A DNA stretch of 64,000 bases from Helicobacter magdeburgensis (GTDB lineage: Bacteria > Campylobacterota > Campylobacteria > Campylobacterales > Helicobacteraceae): positions 1 to 64,000 of the forward strand of contig NZ_JRPE02000002.1 of NCBI RefSeq assembly GCF_000765825.2. The letters run 5' to 3'. Numbering within the stretch: position 1 is the stretch's first letter; every line of letters begins with the position of its first letter. The translations under genes were made by a program, and so were the position numbers. Shown here one piece after another: positions 7,520-16,371 of the stretch. Below the pieces are notes generated by a model. That model worked only from the letters and a program-made list of their open reading frames with translations. It searched no databases and was not told where the DNA came from.

Positions 7520-8075
7520 TTATAAACCTCCAAATCTGAGCAAATATCCACTCTCCGTATTTGTCCCATATAATTAAGCCTAGAAGTGCTAGCAAAGTAG
7601 GCAGCACAAAAAGCATTTCTACCTTGCCTCCAGTTCTAAATCTAAAAGGTTGAGGCAACAAAACAGCCTTGAGATTTTTAAATGGACCATAGGCTAATGG
7701 AAAGAAGTATTTGGGGATACCACTTTTAGTCACCATATCGCCTATTTGGTGCATAAGTATCCCAAAACAAAAAGCGTATATAAAAAATACGAGATTTGGA
7801 AAGAAATATACACCCAAAAAGCAAAGTATAGCTGGAAAAGCTAAAAAGTGGGTAAAGCCTCTGTGCCCAAAGAGCATAGAAACAATATGAGAGAAGCCCG
7901 GCATCCTTTTGCCTATATAGCTATTTGGCTCATCTATGTCTGGGAATATAGAACCTAATGCAATAAGTGGCAATACAGCAATAATGTCACTTTCTTTGTA
8001 TGGCACGAAATTGGGCATATATGTCAATGCAAAGCCACCAATAAGCCCTAATGTAATATGAGAACGAAATGTCAT
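7512..8075 (-). CDS. YdjM-like membrane-bound metal-dependent hydrolase (DUF457)
   Basis: A 187-residue protein with four or more hydrophobic segments and the pattern of the YdjM/DUF457 family: an early TH...G motif (SHITLGLIGG), GSIFPDIDEPNS with the metal-ligand aspartates, HRGFTHF and a late H..GD (LMHQIGDMVTKSG). These residues are thought to bind a metal at the membrane; the substrate is not established. The TAAATG overlap with the upstream gene implies coupled translation. Presence in a transfer operon is unusual. Confidence 0.7.
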   Translation of the reverse strand: MTFRSHITLGLIGGFALTYMPNFVPYKESDIIAVLPLIALGSIFPDIDEPNSYIGKRMPGFSHIVSMLFGHRGFTHFLAFPAILCFLGVYFFPNLVFFIYAFCFGILMHQIGDMVTKSGIPKYFFPLAYGPFKNLKAVLLPQPFRFRTGGKVEMLFVLPTLLALLGLIIWDKYGEWIFAQIWRFING

Positions 8076-8891
8076 TTACGCTCCTTGCTCTGCGTTTTCT
8101 TTGTCTTGGAGTATGCTTTTTATTTCTTGCTCCCTGTTTGCCTCTTCTTTGGCTATCCTAATATTCTCATTTACTATTTTAAGCTCTTCGTCTCGTGCAA
8201 TGTTGTCGCACTTGTTGAGCATATCAATGTATTCGTTGCGAACAGGCTCTGCTGATACATTAGCCTCAACATTGGGTGCGTGATGAAAGAATAAGGCATA
8301 TTCCAAAGCACTGATAAGATCATCTCCGTATCGGTTCATACTTCTCATAACAAGCCCAAGGTATCTTGCGCTAATTTGATTATGCTTCTCTTTCTTGCCT
8401 TCAGATGCAAGATCTATTACCTCTGGATTTTTTCCAAAATCGTGAGCCAGAGCTAATATGGCTACATGCTCCATAAAACGATCAGGATAATCTTGTCCTT
8501 CTTTACACGCTACCATAAAAACACGAGCCGTGTGGGACAAGAGATTAATGGTTCTAAGTTTATCATATCTATTTTTAAAACTTGTATATTGTGGCTCATA
8601 AGATTGAGGAACAGAAGAAGTCTCTTCAAACTTAAATCTCTCCAAGTCTTTCATTAATAAGGCAACAACCGCATCCAACTCTCTATTTTTGAAGCGTTTT
8701 CTATATACTTCATAAAATAAGGTTTCAATTCTCTTGTCAGCAAAGGTTATTTTGTCTTGCTGTTCGTTAATATTTTTTAGGAGCAATTTTTTTCGCCTTA
8801 CTCTTGTTATCTCTTGAAGCACTTTGATATTCTTATAGAGAATCTCAAAATAGCTCTCGCTTCTTTTTTTGAATATTTTAACAATGTTCAT
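8076..8891 (-). CDS. HD-domain protein, possibly related to MobH relaxases
   Basis: A 271-residue protein. It shows an HD-superfamily pattern: SHTARV (about residue 124), LAHDFGK (about 157), KHNQISARYL (about 177) and FFHHAP (about 208). MobH relaxases of SXT/R27-type elements carry a related HD core and lie near traL/E/K, so a relaxase or DNA-processing role is attractive. However, the HH..GGLL signature of MobH is not visible and the protein is short. It could instead be an HD phosphohydrolase. Its ATG overlaps the stop of the upstream HTH gene (ATGA). Confidence 0.6.
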   Translation of the reverse strand: MNIVKIFKKRSESYFEILYKNIKVLQEITRVRRKKLLLKNINEQQDKITFADKRIETLFYEVYRKRFKNRELDAVVALLMKDLERFKFEETSSVPQSYEPQYTSFKNRYDKLRTINLLSHTARVFMVACKEGQDYPDRFMEHVAILALAHDFGKNPEVIDLASEGKKEKHNQISARYLGLVMRSMNRYGDDLISALEYALFFHHAPNVEANVSAEPVRNEYIDMLNKCDNIARDEELKIVNENIRIAKEEANREQEIKSILQDKENAEQGA

Positions 8892-9136
8892 ATAGAAATC
8901 CCATTGTTGGTGAAAATCTGTTCTACTTCACTTCTTTTATAATAAATAATTCTTGGAGTAAGAACATATTTGGTAATATTGTTCCTTTTTAGGATTTCTC
9001 TTGCAGTGGGATAAGACACACCTAGAATCTTGGCAACTTCTGCCATTCGTATAAACATACCCTCTTTTGATTCTTCTTGAGCTTCGTTCTGCTGACTTTC
9101 TTGTCTCTGGTCTATTGTGTTTGTGGCACTATTCAT
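8888..9136 (-). CDS. Excisionase-like helix-turn-helix protein
   Basis: An 82-residue protein. A Gln/Glu-rich N-terminal stretch is followed by a MerR/excisionase-type HTH: MAEVAKILGVSYPTAREIL then a wing with IIYYKRSEVEQIF. It is the first gene of the minus-strand transfer operon, with AAGGAG before its ATG and a duplicated palindromic element in its upstream region. It is well placed to be the operon regulator, but no target is proven. Confidence 0.7.
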   Translation of the reverse strand: MNSATNTIDQRQESQQNEAQEESKEGMFIRMAEVAKILGVSYPTAREILKRNNITKYVLTPRIIYYKRSEVEQIFTNNGISI

Positions 9137-9185
9137 AAGTCGCTCCTTTTTAGATAAACTTTGTTTTTTTGTCTGTGTTTGTGTC

Positions 9186-9273
9186 TTGCATTTTTCAAAA
9201 AAAAAGTAAAATACTTCCACGCACAAAGCCATTTGAACCCATTTTGACGGTCAAAATCATTGTTTGTCAAGTG
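9186..9273. repeat. 88-bp duplicated element with 17-bp palindrome, copy 1
   Basis: Identical to 56320-56407. It includes the perfect palindrome ATTTTGAC-G-GTCAAAAT (9241-9257). It lies upstream of the HTH-led transfer operon; the other copy lies upstream of thymidine kinase, in the same orientation. A shared operator/promoter is the likeliest reading. Confidence 0.85.
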
Positions 9274-9446
9274 ACAAAATCGCAAAAAAACGCTTGCCAT
9301 AAAATATAGGACAAATGTCTTGCTCCATACACACAAATGAGTGGTTATCAAGCGAATCAAACAATAAAAAAAACAAAGAAAATTAGATGTAATCTTCGGT
9401 TATATTACTAAAGTTGCGTTAATGGTTGTTATAAATAGGCAAAAAA

Positions 9447-11099
9447 TCATTGTGAAATATTCAGGTCTGAGATAGATCTGATTTTTAAGCCTATAAGCCT
9501 TTCAGGATCAAAATACTCATTCAGCACATTAAGCTCAAGTCTAATATTATATCTACCTTCTAATTTCCCCCAGTATTGTTTCTCTCGCGCAGAATCTTGA
9601 GGCTTGCCAAGCTTAGAGAAAAAACTCTTTTTAAATAGAACCATTGAGTTCTTTTTGTCAATAAATACCTCCTTGTTCTCAATATCCTCTTTTGTGCAAT
9701 GTTTCATTACAAATGTAGCTGCATAATCTTCTTGTGCCTCTTTCGCTCCTTCTTTTTCAATTTTGGGTGCTTCAGCCTTTGGTTTTGGTTGTTCTGTTTT
9801 TACCACAGGTTTTTCTATCTCAAAATCATCAGCCTTGAGTTCAAATGCTTGAGACTCTTTTTTCTCTGTATTTTTTTTATTCTCAACGCTCTTGTTTTGA
9901 GTTTTGGGTTTTTGAGATTCTTTTAGTGCTGCTTTCATCATTTTTGCATTCTTTTGTTTTTCCTTTTTTTGCTCTGGTTCTTTGCCTATAAAATCTACAT
10001 CAAAATCACTGACATCTAGGTTATTTAAATTTGCTATTGCTTCTGGCATTTCTATAACTTCAATTCCGTCTCCTTTTTGACTTATATTTGTCGGATCTTT
10101 TTTAGCTTGTTTTTCTCCGCTATTTTTGAAGCGCAAACTCATCTTCAAATCTTTAGCCGAATGCGCCTTCTTTTCTTCTCTGATTTTAGCTTCAGCTTCT
10201 TTGGCATTTTCTAGCCTTTCTTTTTGCGTTAAATTTGTTCTCTCTTCAGTATTGGGTTTAGCCCCTGAATTTTTGTGTCCCTCGGCATTCATTTGTTTGC
10301 TCCAGCTTTCATACCTATTACCATCACTTTTGACACCATTTTGTGAAGGTGTTTTTGCAGGTATGTTTTTTGGTGCAAAATTAGACATATCATTTCTCTG
10401 CATTTTTTTAAGGGCTTCTTCCTGTTCTTTGTGTATATCTTTAAACGAGGCAATATTTCCATCATCATCAAATATTATTTTAGCCCTGCCCCCTGTCATA
10501 CGCTCAACAATCTGTTCCGGAGTTTCTAGTTGTTTCTGCTCTTTTTCTTCTTCAATTTCTGTATCAACAATTACGGCTTCTCTTTCATCAATTTGTTTTT
10601 TTACTTTTTCAAATTTAATTTTTCCATCCTCTGCTGCAAAGTAATTATACTTGTCGTAGTTTTGAATTACAAAAATTGCCTGTGAAAGACTTAGCCTCAC
10701 AGGCTTGTCTTTTTGAATCTCCTCTTCAATTCTGGCAAGTTTGTATGCTGCTGCTAACAATCTTGCTTTATTCCAAAGTGCAAAAAAGCCCTTCTGCTTG
10801 AAGTCTAAACTGCTTGGCGTGGCTATTTTCCCGCTTACTATCTCAAGCTTCCGCTTCTTTTTCTTGATACCAAGTAGGACAGCGAGTGAAAATAAAATAC
10901 CCCGTAAAAACTTCAAAAATAGCCATAAAATCAAAAAACTCACAAAAAGTAATACCCCACATAGGAAAATCTTCTCAAAGCTGTTTAAAGTGGCAAAAAA
11001 ATGCAAAAAATCAAAAATCGGCTTTTCAAGTGATTCTAATCCCAGAGATTCTAAATGCTCTTTTGTGAAATTTGCAATTTTGGCAATTTGATTTTCCAT
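9447..11099 (-). CDS. Large membrane-anchored charged protein, unrecognised
   Basis: A 550-residue protein. Two adjacent hydrophobic stretches (about 39-77) are followed by a basic patch, a compact helical domain to about 175, a long Lys/Glu-rich low-complexity linker (about 190-445) and a C-terminal folded domain with YAATFVMKHCT and IRLELNVLNEYFDPERL. The form resembles conjugation scaffold or coupling-accessory proteins, but I cannot assign it. It has its own ribosome site (AAGGAA) and stands alone between the transfer operon and an AT-rich repeat region. Confidence 0.65.
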   Translation of the reverse strand: MENQIAKIANFTKEHLESLGLESLEKPIFDFLHFFATLNSFEKIFLCGVLLFVSFLILWLFLKFLRGILFSLAVLLGIKKKKRKLEIVSGKIATPSSLDFKQKGFFALWNKARLLAAAYKLARIEEEIQKDKPVRLSLSQAIFVIQNYDKYNYFAAEDGKIKFEKVKKQIDEREAVIVDTEIEEEKEQKQLETPEQIVERMTGGRAKIIFDDDGNIASFKDIHKEQEEALKKMQRNDMSNFAPKNIPAKTPSQNGVKSDGNRYESWSKQMNAEGHKNSGAKPNTEERTNLTQKERLENAKEAEAKIREEKKAHSAKDLKMSLRFKNSGEKQAKKDPTNISQKGDGIEVIEMPEAIANLNNLDVSDFDVDFIGKEPEQKKEKQKNAKMMKAALKESQKPKTQNKSVENKKNTEKKESQAFELKADDFEIEKPVVKTEQPKPKAEAPKIEKEGAKEAQEDYAATFVMKHCTKEDIENKEVFIDKKNSMVLFKKSFFSKLGKPQDSAREKQYWGKLEGRYNIRLELNVLNEYFDPERLIGLKIRSISDLNISQ

Positions 11100-11194
11100 T
11101 TCGGATTCCTTTTGAAAATTTTGATTTTAACTCGTGAGAAATTTTTTTTGCTCACTGAAAAAAAATGGCAAGTTCTGGGTTTATTTCATAAACC

Positions 11195-11285
11195 ACACGA
11201 CTTAAAGACATAGCAACTTAACAACTTAACAACATAGCAACTTAAAGACATAGCAACTTACCAACTTAGAGACTTAGAGAATAGT
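11195..11285. repeat. Short degenerate tandem repeats (AACTTA/CATAGC)
   Basis: About 90 bases are built from interleaved units such as CATAGCAACTTA, CAACTTAA and AAAGACATAGCAACTTA, followed by a TATATA-rich stretch. It lies in the gap between two minus-strand genes, 3' to the gene starting at 11099 on neither strand's coding path. It could be a protein-binding array or replication slippage. Confidence 0.6.
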
Positions 11286-11315
11286 CTATATATAGACTTA
11301 TATAGAAGGGCACTC

Positions 11316-11978
11316 TTAAATAATCTTATACAAAGGTGCTGGAATCCTCTTAGCTTTCTTCCAAAATTCTCTGCAACTTGATGCCCCATAAGCCTTTTGT
11401 TCAAAGTCAAATTCTCTATTTAAAAAATACTCCAAACTAGCCATAAGCTCCTTGTAATCCTCTCTTTTCCAAAACATAAATCCTAAAGCCTCTTCTCTTA
11501 GCGTTAATGCCGCCATTTGAAACGCTTCTTTTGTATCTCTATTCTCATACACAATGGGCTTATAGAAAGATTGCCCTATATGCCTTGCAGTATTCACTGA
11601 GGCTAAATCAAGCGTCTCAAGTATGACATTCAGGCAGATAGGCGATAACACCCTTCTCCCTCGTGCTATTCCTCCCTTTAAAGCAAACTCCATAACGAAC
11701 TCTTGTCTAGTCAATGCTGTAAAGTTTAATGACAATGCCTCAATAAACAAGTTATACTCCACATTATACGCATCATACACCCCTGCGTGAATAATCATAG
11801 GCACAATATCAGGGAACTCTTCATCCTTTTTCAAGCACACATTGTTGATATACACCAACGCATTGAATATTGTGTCCTCAATTCTCTCCTTCAAAAAAAG
11901 CCTAGTTACATCTAGCACGCCCCTATACTCAAGCAACTCCACCTCTTTATGCTTTAGCATTTTTGCCTTATTCTCCAT
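11316..11978 (-). CDS. Hypothetical soluble protein
   Basis: A 220-residue protein, helical by appearance, with no transmembrane segment and no motif I can name. It overlaps the preceding gene by 11 bases and has GGAGTGAAGA just before its ATG, so it is translated from the same message. It ends the four-gene block that starts at 13131. Confidence 0.65.
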   Translation of the reverse strand: MENKAKMLKHKEVELLEYRGVLDVTRLFLKERIEDTIFNALVYINNVCLKKDEEFPDIVPMIIHAGVYDAYNVEYNLFIEALSLNFTALTRQEFVMEFALKGGIARGRRVLSPICLNVILETLDLASVNTARHIGQSFYKPIVYENRDTKEAFQMAALTLREEALGFMFWKREDYKELMASLEYFLNREFDFEQKAYGASSCREFWKKAKRIPAPLYKII

Positions 11979-12336
11979 TCTTCACTCCTTGCTCTTTATG
12001 CTCTCCTGCACCTTGGCTCACTTTCTCTTTAGGAGCAGGTTCTTTAACCTCAGCTTCTTTAGCTTCAGCACGCCTTGTCACGCCACAAAAATTCTCAATC
12101 TTCTTCCTAGCCTTAAGCTCATCTGCAAACTCCACAATAAGTCGCATAAAGCTCTTTGCTTCCTTTGTGTCAAGTAAAGCACTCCAGCCGATTTCTCCAA
12201 CCAAATACTTTAACGCTCCATACACCTCCATAGGCAACAACAATGTGTCCTTAAACACCGAAAATCGCCTATGGCTTTTCTCTTTGCTAACCTGTCCTAT
12301 AAGGCTTTCTATTCGCCTTTTATTAGCTCTAGCCAT
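11968..12336 (-). CDS. Small basic protein, possible DNA-binding accessory
   Basis: A 122-residue protein. The N-terminal 85 residues are basic and helical (MARANKRRIESLIGQ...), and the C-terminus is a Lys/Glu/Ala-rich tail. It has GGAGG before the ATG and lies four bases after the preceding gene. A relaxosome-accessory or DNA-binding role is possible by size and charge only. Confidence 0.6.
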   Translation of the reverse strand: MARANKRRIESLIGQVSKEKSHRRFSVFKDTLLLPMEVYGALKYLVGEIGWSALLDTKEAKSFMRLIVEFADELKARKKIENFCGVTRRAEAKEAEVKEPAPKEKVSQGAGEHKEQGVKNGE

Positions 12337-12339
12337 TTA

Positions 12340-13131
12340 CTACCTCCAAATAACTCTAAAACCTAATCTGCTCTGAGTGACTTTTGCCACAACCGCCACG
12401 AATCTTCCCATTCTTTTGTTCTTTAGCTGAATATGCACCTCCTTTTTGTTTAGGTCAATATCTAGGATTCTATAAGCAAAATCCTCCCTTTTAAAAAGCT
12501 CTTCTTCTGCAGTTTTTACCAATAATCTCTCAACAAAAACATCAAAAATCTCCTTAAATTCAAGCTTAATTATGCCACTATCTCGCCTTGTTCCTTCTAC
12601 TAAAAACATTCCATTTTCTGCCCTTACACCCCTTATTTTAACCAAAAAATTGTGTCCTTTTTCAATAACATCATCATCAAAAAACGACAAAATAGGCACA
12701 TAAATCTTCAAATTTCCCACTCTTTCTCCATTTTTTGTAAGCGAAAGAAGCACACTTTCTTCTTCAATTTCAACTATTGTAGCTCGTATATAACTACTTC
12801 CTAAAGCATTTATAAATATCTTTTTTCGCATATCTTTGTTCTTTCTCATTACCCTTTGTTTATGCTTTTTTAAATACCTAGCAAGTATTATTTTTATCTG
12901 TTTTAAGTCTTTTTGGCTCGGTTTAAAAAAGCGTAAAGCAGTCCCATAATCCCTTACTTTGTCAATTTTTTTCCTATCAACATAAGCAATATGTTGCTTG
13001 TAAATATCAAAAAATATAATCTTTCTTTGCGTATAATATTCCTTTAAAGAGCGTAAAAGAAGTTTGTAAAAAACGCGCTCTTTAATATTATACTCTTCGC
13101 ACAAATCGCTCATATCCTTTAAATCAAGCAT
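12340..13131 (-). CDS. Protein with possible S1/NusA-like region
   Basis: A 263-residue, very basic protein. A helical N-terminal third (FYKLLLRSLKEYYTQRK) is followed by a beta-rich part in which VPILSFF, GHNFLVKIRGV and KEIFDVFVERL are spaced like the S1 domain and the following EVPEI segment of NusA. This resemblance is weak and read by eye. The ATG behind AAGGAGATAGCT is preferred over a 20-codon longer hydrophobic extension. It is divergent from the partition operon and separated from it by the repeat array. Confidence 0.5.
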   Translation of the reverse strand: MLDLKDMSDLCEEYNIKERVFYKLLLRSLKEYYTQRKIIFFDIYKQHIAYVDRKKIDKVRDYGTALRFFKPSQKDLKQIKIILARYLKKHKQRVMRKNKDMRKKIFINALGSSYIRATIVEIEEESVLLSLTKNGERVGNLKIYVPILSFFDDDVIEKGHNFLVKIRGVRAENGMFLVEGTRRDSGIIKLEFKEIFDVFVERLLVKTAEEELFKREDFAYRILDIDLNKKEVHIQLKNKRMGRFVAVVAKVTQSRLGFRVIWR

Positions 13132-13499
13132 AGCTATCTCCTTGCATTTTATTAACAACAACAAAAGTGCAAAAATGGCATAAATAACCACTTAAAACAC
13201 AAATTATAATCAGAATCTAATCGTTTATTTAACCGCTTATTTTTGGGTTAATTTGCAGAATAAAAACCCACATATTAATCACTTATCATTAACAAAAGAT
13301 AACGAGATTGTTCTTTTATTTAAAGCTTTATTTTGACCTATGGCTTGACATTGTTACCATAAAATCATACTATTCAAAAGTCGTTTAGACAATCAAAAAA
13401 ATGCTTTTCTTGTTGCAGAATAAATGGAGAAATAACCATTTATAATACCTAAAATAAGGCGTTATAGCCAAAGGTTTTAACCTTGTAGCCATAATGCAG
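13132..13499. other. AT-rich intergenic region between divergent operons
   Basis: No gene is seen. It contains a possible plus-strand promoter (TTGACA at 13345-13350, 17 bases, TACTAT) and an AAGGTTttAACCTT hairpin near 13474. It may hold the promoter for the minus-strand block and regulatory DNA for the partition locus. Confidence 0.4.
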
Positions 13500-13858
13500 G
13501 TAGCACTTATATTATACTTAGGGCGTATTTATGTATCACATATCTCGCACTTATATATCATATAAGTATCACTTAAAGCGTTCTTTGCGATAAACTAAAC
13601 TACTTGGGAGACTTATGTATCATATAAGTATCACTTGTCTAACACATAAGTATCACTTAAGTCGCACTTAGATTTCTTGGTATAATGCAAGTCGCACATA
13701 AGCATCACTTATCTTATACTTATGTATCATATAAGTATCACTTATGTCGCACCTAAAAATATGCCATTTTTTCTCCTTTTATAAGGAAAATGACAAGTCA
13801 CACTTAAGTCGCATTTATGTATCACTTATGTCACACATAAGTCGCATTTATTTTTTTT
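13500..13858. repeat. Centromere-like repeat array (parC candidate)
   Basis: About 15 short degenerate direct repeats of the type AAGTATCACTTA, AAGTCGCACTTA or AAGTCACACTTA are packed in 360 bases directly upstream of the ParR-like/ParM genes. Type II (ParM) partition loci usually carry such arrays next to the parMR promoter, where ParR binds. A replication origin is the alternative, but the iteron origin at 59.9 kb makes that less likely. Confidence 0.7.
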
Positions 13859-13982
13859 GAAATGTCTGTTGTTTATTTGCAAAAATGAAATTTTGCTCTT
13901 TTTTTGGTAGCACTTTATTCATATACCTATATATATGTATAGAAAAATGAGAGTGCATACCTTTATATATAAAGGAGGAATC

Positions 13983-14384
13983 TTGAAATGTAGCATAACA
14001 TTACATGGCATTCTTGAAGATTTTGCACGCAATCTTAACCCTAAAACACGCTCTCTTGTTATAAGGGAAGTGCTCTATTGGGCATTAAGCGATTCTAATA
14101 GGGATAGGCTCTTTAATGTGTTGAGAAAATTTGAATCGCAAGATAAGGTTGAAAAGATTATTTCTCTTTTGCCAGAACCTAGCGATATACCAAACTATTT
14201 ACCACAGAAGCCTATAGATGAGGTTAAAAGGCAAACGCCAAAGGCTGTCCAAAAGCCAAAAGTAGCACAATCACAAGAAAAGCCACAAGTGGAAACTACA
14301 CATATCAAGGCTGAATCTACTTATAGTGAAGAAGGCATTGCTTCACTAGAGGAGATACGCAATGAATTTGATATGACAAAGTAG
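13983..14384 (+). CDS. ParR-like ribbon-helix-helix protein
   Basis: A 133-residue protein. Residues 3-36 (SITLHGILEDFARNL, then KTRSLVIREVLYWALSD) fit a ribbon-helix-helix DNA-binding domain; the rest is a flexible Lys/Pro/Gln-rich tail, as in ParR proteins whose C-terminus contacts ParM. The start is taken as TTG behind AAAGGAGG; the next upstream ATG has no ribosome site. The ribosome site sits in a CTTTATATATAAAG palindrome. The repeat array upstream and ParM downstream support the call. Confidence 0.65.
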   Translation: MKCSITLHGILEDFARNLNPKTRSLVIREVLYWALSDSNRDRLFNVLRKFESQDKVEKIISLLPEPSDIPNYLPQKPIDEVKRQTPKAVQKPKVAQSQEKPQVETTHIKAESTYSEEGIASLEEIRNEFDMTK

Positions 14385-14475
14385 CAGAAAAAGAGGTTAG
14401 TGTTGCATAAGCAACTCTTTGCATACACCTTATACATTATATATAAGGACAATTTTACAATAAAGGATGAAAAAA

Positions 14476-15426
14476 ATGAAATTAGGAATAGACACAGGTT
14501 TTGGACACACAAAATATTGTTTCAAAGATAAAAATGGTAAAATGGTGCTTAAGAAATTCCCTAGCGTTGTTGCTATCTGTCCTGATGACATACAGGCTGA
14601 TGACAATGTTGCTGTGATGAATGGCAAGGGGTATTTCGTAAGCTCTTTGGCGCTCAACTCTGACCCAAGGTTTATAAAAGAAGTTACAAGTTACCAAGAT
14701 TTAGAGCTGTATGCTCCATTGTTTTTACACGAGATTTTTACAAAAGAAGGGTTAAAGCCTGAAGACATTGAAGAAGTGTGCGTTGGTTTAGCTCCAACAC
14801 ATAAGCAACACGCTCAAAGCTTTCAAAAAGCACTTGAGAGCTTTAATGTGAATGGAATAGATTACAAGCAAAAAGTAACCGTAATTCCACAAGGCGTAGG
14901 AGCTGTCAAAGCTTTGCAAGACTTTTGGAGCAACAAAGACAAAGAGCCTGATAACTATATTGTTGCGGATTTAGGGTTTAATACGCTTGATATTGTTTTG
15001 GTATTTGACAAAGAAATTCAAAAATCACGCCTTAACCAAGCTAACTCGTTTGAGAAAAAGGGGGTGATTTTAATTGCTGAGGCTATGCAAAAACATATCA
15101 AAGCAACCTATAATCGCAACATTACAAATAAAGAAGCCTTAAAAATCATCATTGATGAAAGCTATAAGCTAAGAGGGGAAGTATTTGACCTTTCTTCTTT
15201 TGTCAGCGATTTGAAAAAGGAATACACCAAAGATATAATGGAGTTTTTGGAATCTAAATACTCTAATGAGATTGACAAGCTTGATGCTTTTGTCTTTGTT
15301 GGTGGTGGTGGTTATTTTGTGGATAAGAAATATACTCCACATACAATGACTTTTAACAACTCTGAATATTATAACGCGATTGGTAACTTATTAACCATAA
15401 CGCCAAAGACTGAAACCAAAAAATAG
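14476..15426 (+). CDS. parM: ParM-like actin-family plasmid segregation ATPase
   Basis: A 316-residue protein with the actin-fold signature motifs: phosphate-1 LGIDTGFGHTK at the N-terminus, phosphate-2 VADLGFNTLD at about 170 and the adenosine motif FVGGGGYFV at about 277. ParM polymerises on ATP and pushes plasmid copies apart through ParR bound to its centromere. The ATG behind AAAGGA is used; an ATG nine bases earlier overlaps that site. It lies in an operon with the RHH protein and a small third gene. Confidence 0.85.
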   Translation: MKLGIDTGFGHTKYCFKDKNGKMVLKKFPSVVAICPDDIQADDNVAVMNGKGYFVSSLALNSDPRFIKEVTSYQDLELYAPLFLHEIFTKEGLKPEDIEEVCVGLAPTHKQHAQSFQKALESFNVNGIDYKQKVTVIPQGVGAVKALQDFWSNKDKEPDNYIVADLGFNTLDIVLVFDKEIQKSRLNQANSFEKKGVILIAEAMQKHIKATYNRNITNKEALKIIIDESYKLRGEVFDLSSFVSDLKKEYTKDIMEFLESKYSNEIDKLDAFVFVGGGGYFVDKKYTPHTMTFNNSEYYNAIGNLLTITPKTETKK

Positions 15427-15437
15427 GAGGTATATAT

Positions 15438-15647
15438 ATGTTTGAAGAAGATCTCTTTTCTAAAATCCTAGACAGAAATGCAGGAGATATATTCTCTATT
15501 CTCAAGTTGCTTGAAGAGGATGTAATCTCTGCATACGACCAGCATAATGAGCTTGCTCTTGCAAATGCTCTCTCAGGGATTAGAAAAATCCGCAGACTTC
15601 TCAATGAAGTGCTGATGGAAAAATCACTCTCTGATGAGATTTTCTAA
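15438..15647 (+). CDS. Small third gene of the partition operon
   Basis: A 69-residue helical, acidic protein with AGGAGG before the ATG, 11 bases after parM. No family recognised. By position it may assist segregation or be a regulator. Confidence 0.65.
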   Translation: MFEEDLFSKILDRNAGDIFSILKLLEEDVISAYDQHNELALANALSGIRKIRRLLNEVLMEKSLSDEIF

Positions 15648-15801
15648 GAGAAGAACCTGAATAAAAGGAGGTGTGTTATGGTTTAAAAAGAGCATAATAG
15701 GCAAATGATACTATGCCTTTGGGAAAGGTTAAAAGTTTCAATCCCCACAAGAGTGGGAAGACAGATAGGTTAAATTACAAATACACATTAAAGGATAGAC
15801 A
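15648..15801 (+). promoter_or_regulatory. Structured leader with a two-codon minigene
   Basis: AAAAGGAGG precedes ATG GTT TAA, an almost minimal translated unit. It is followed by hairpins AGGCA/TGCCT, CCTTTgggAAAGG and CCCCACaagaGTGGG, then the ribosome site of the next gene. The GTTTCAATCCCCACAAG stretch resembles some CRISPR repeats but occurs once. An attenuator-like leader is possible. Confidence 0.35.
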
Positions 15802-16332
15802 ATGGCAAAAGCTAAAACTACAGCTACTGAAGAAGTAGTAACAACAGAAAACACAGAAGTTGCAACAGAAGCAACAACAGCAGAAGCTCAAACAGCTAAA
15901 ACAAATGCAAAAGCAGGCAGAAGACAAGCTACAGCAACTCAAAGAAAAGCATTTTTTGAGCGCAGAGCAAGAGAACACAAAGCTACAACTAGAGATTTGC
16001 TCTCATATTTGGGAACAACACCGCGTAACTTTATAGACGCAAATCGCCAACAAAGATTTGCCTTGTTAAGCCACCTCATCTTACAAAACATCAATAACAT
16101 TGATTATGTAAGCATTGTTGTGGGTGATGATTTTACGCGCCGAAGCTCTCAGGTATTAAGAAATATCTATTCATCAAGCAAAGAAGCAAACTTTGCAATA
16201 CTCGCTGGTGGGGAAAAAGGCACTGAAGCTATTGAAGCAAGCAAAAAGATTGAGGATTTAAAAGCCGAAGCGATTAAAACTCTCAATCAGCTTAATAGCC
16301 AAATCAGTCAAATTGCCAGCAAATTTGCCTAA
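15802..16332 (+). CDS. Hypothetical protein with Thr/Glu/Ala-rich N-terminus
   Basis: A 176-residue protein. Residues 1-40 are low-complexity Ala/Thr/Glu, then a basic stretch (AGRRQATATQRKAFFERRAR) and a globular domain of about 110 residues with a helical end. No family recognised. AAAGGA precedes the ATG. It lies between the partition operon and two exported-protein genes. Confidence 0.65.
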   Translation: MAKAKTTATEEVVTTENTEVATEATTAEAQTAKTNAKAGRRQATATQRKAFFERRAREHKATTRDLLSYLGTTPRNFIDANRQQRFALLSHLILQNINNIDYVSIVVGDDFTRRSSQVLRNIYSSSKEANFAILAGGEKGTEAIEASKKIEDLKAEAIKTLNQLNSQISQIASKFA

Positions 16333-16371
16333 ACTCTCTTCCCCTTGTAAAAGGGGAGAAAGGACAATAAA

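Noticed and set aside
15739-15772. CRISPR-like repeat GTTTCAATCCCCACAAG...
   Set aside because: It occurs only once; no spacer-repeat pattern and no cas genes are present. A simple hairpin leader is more likely.
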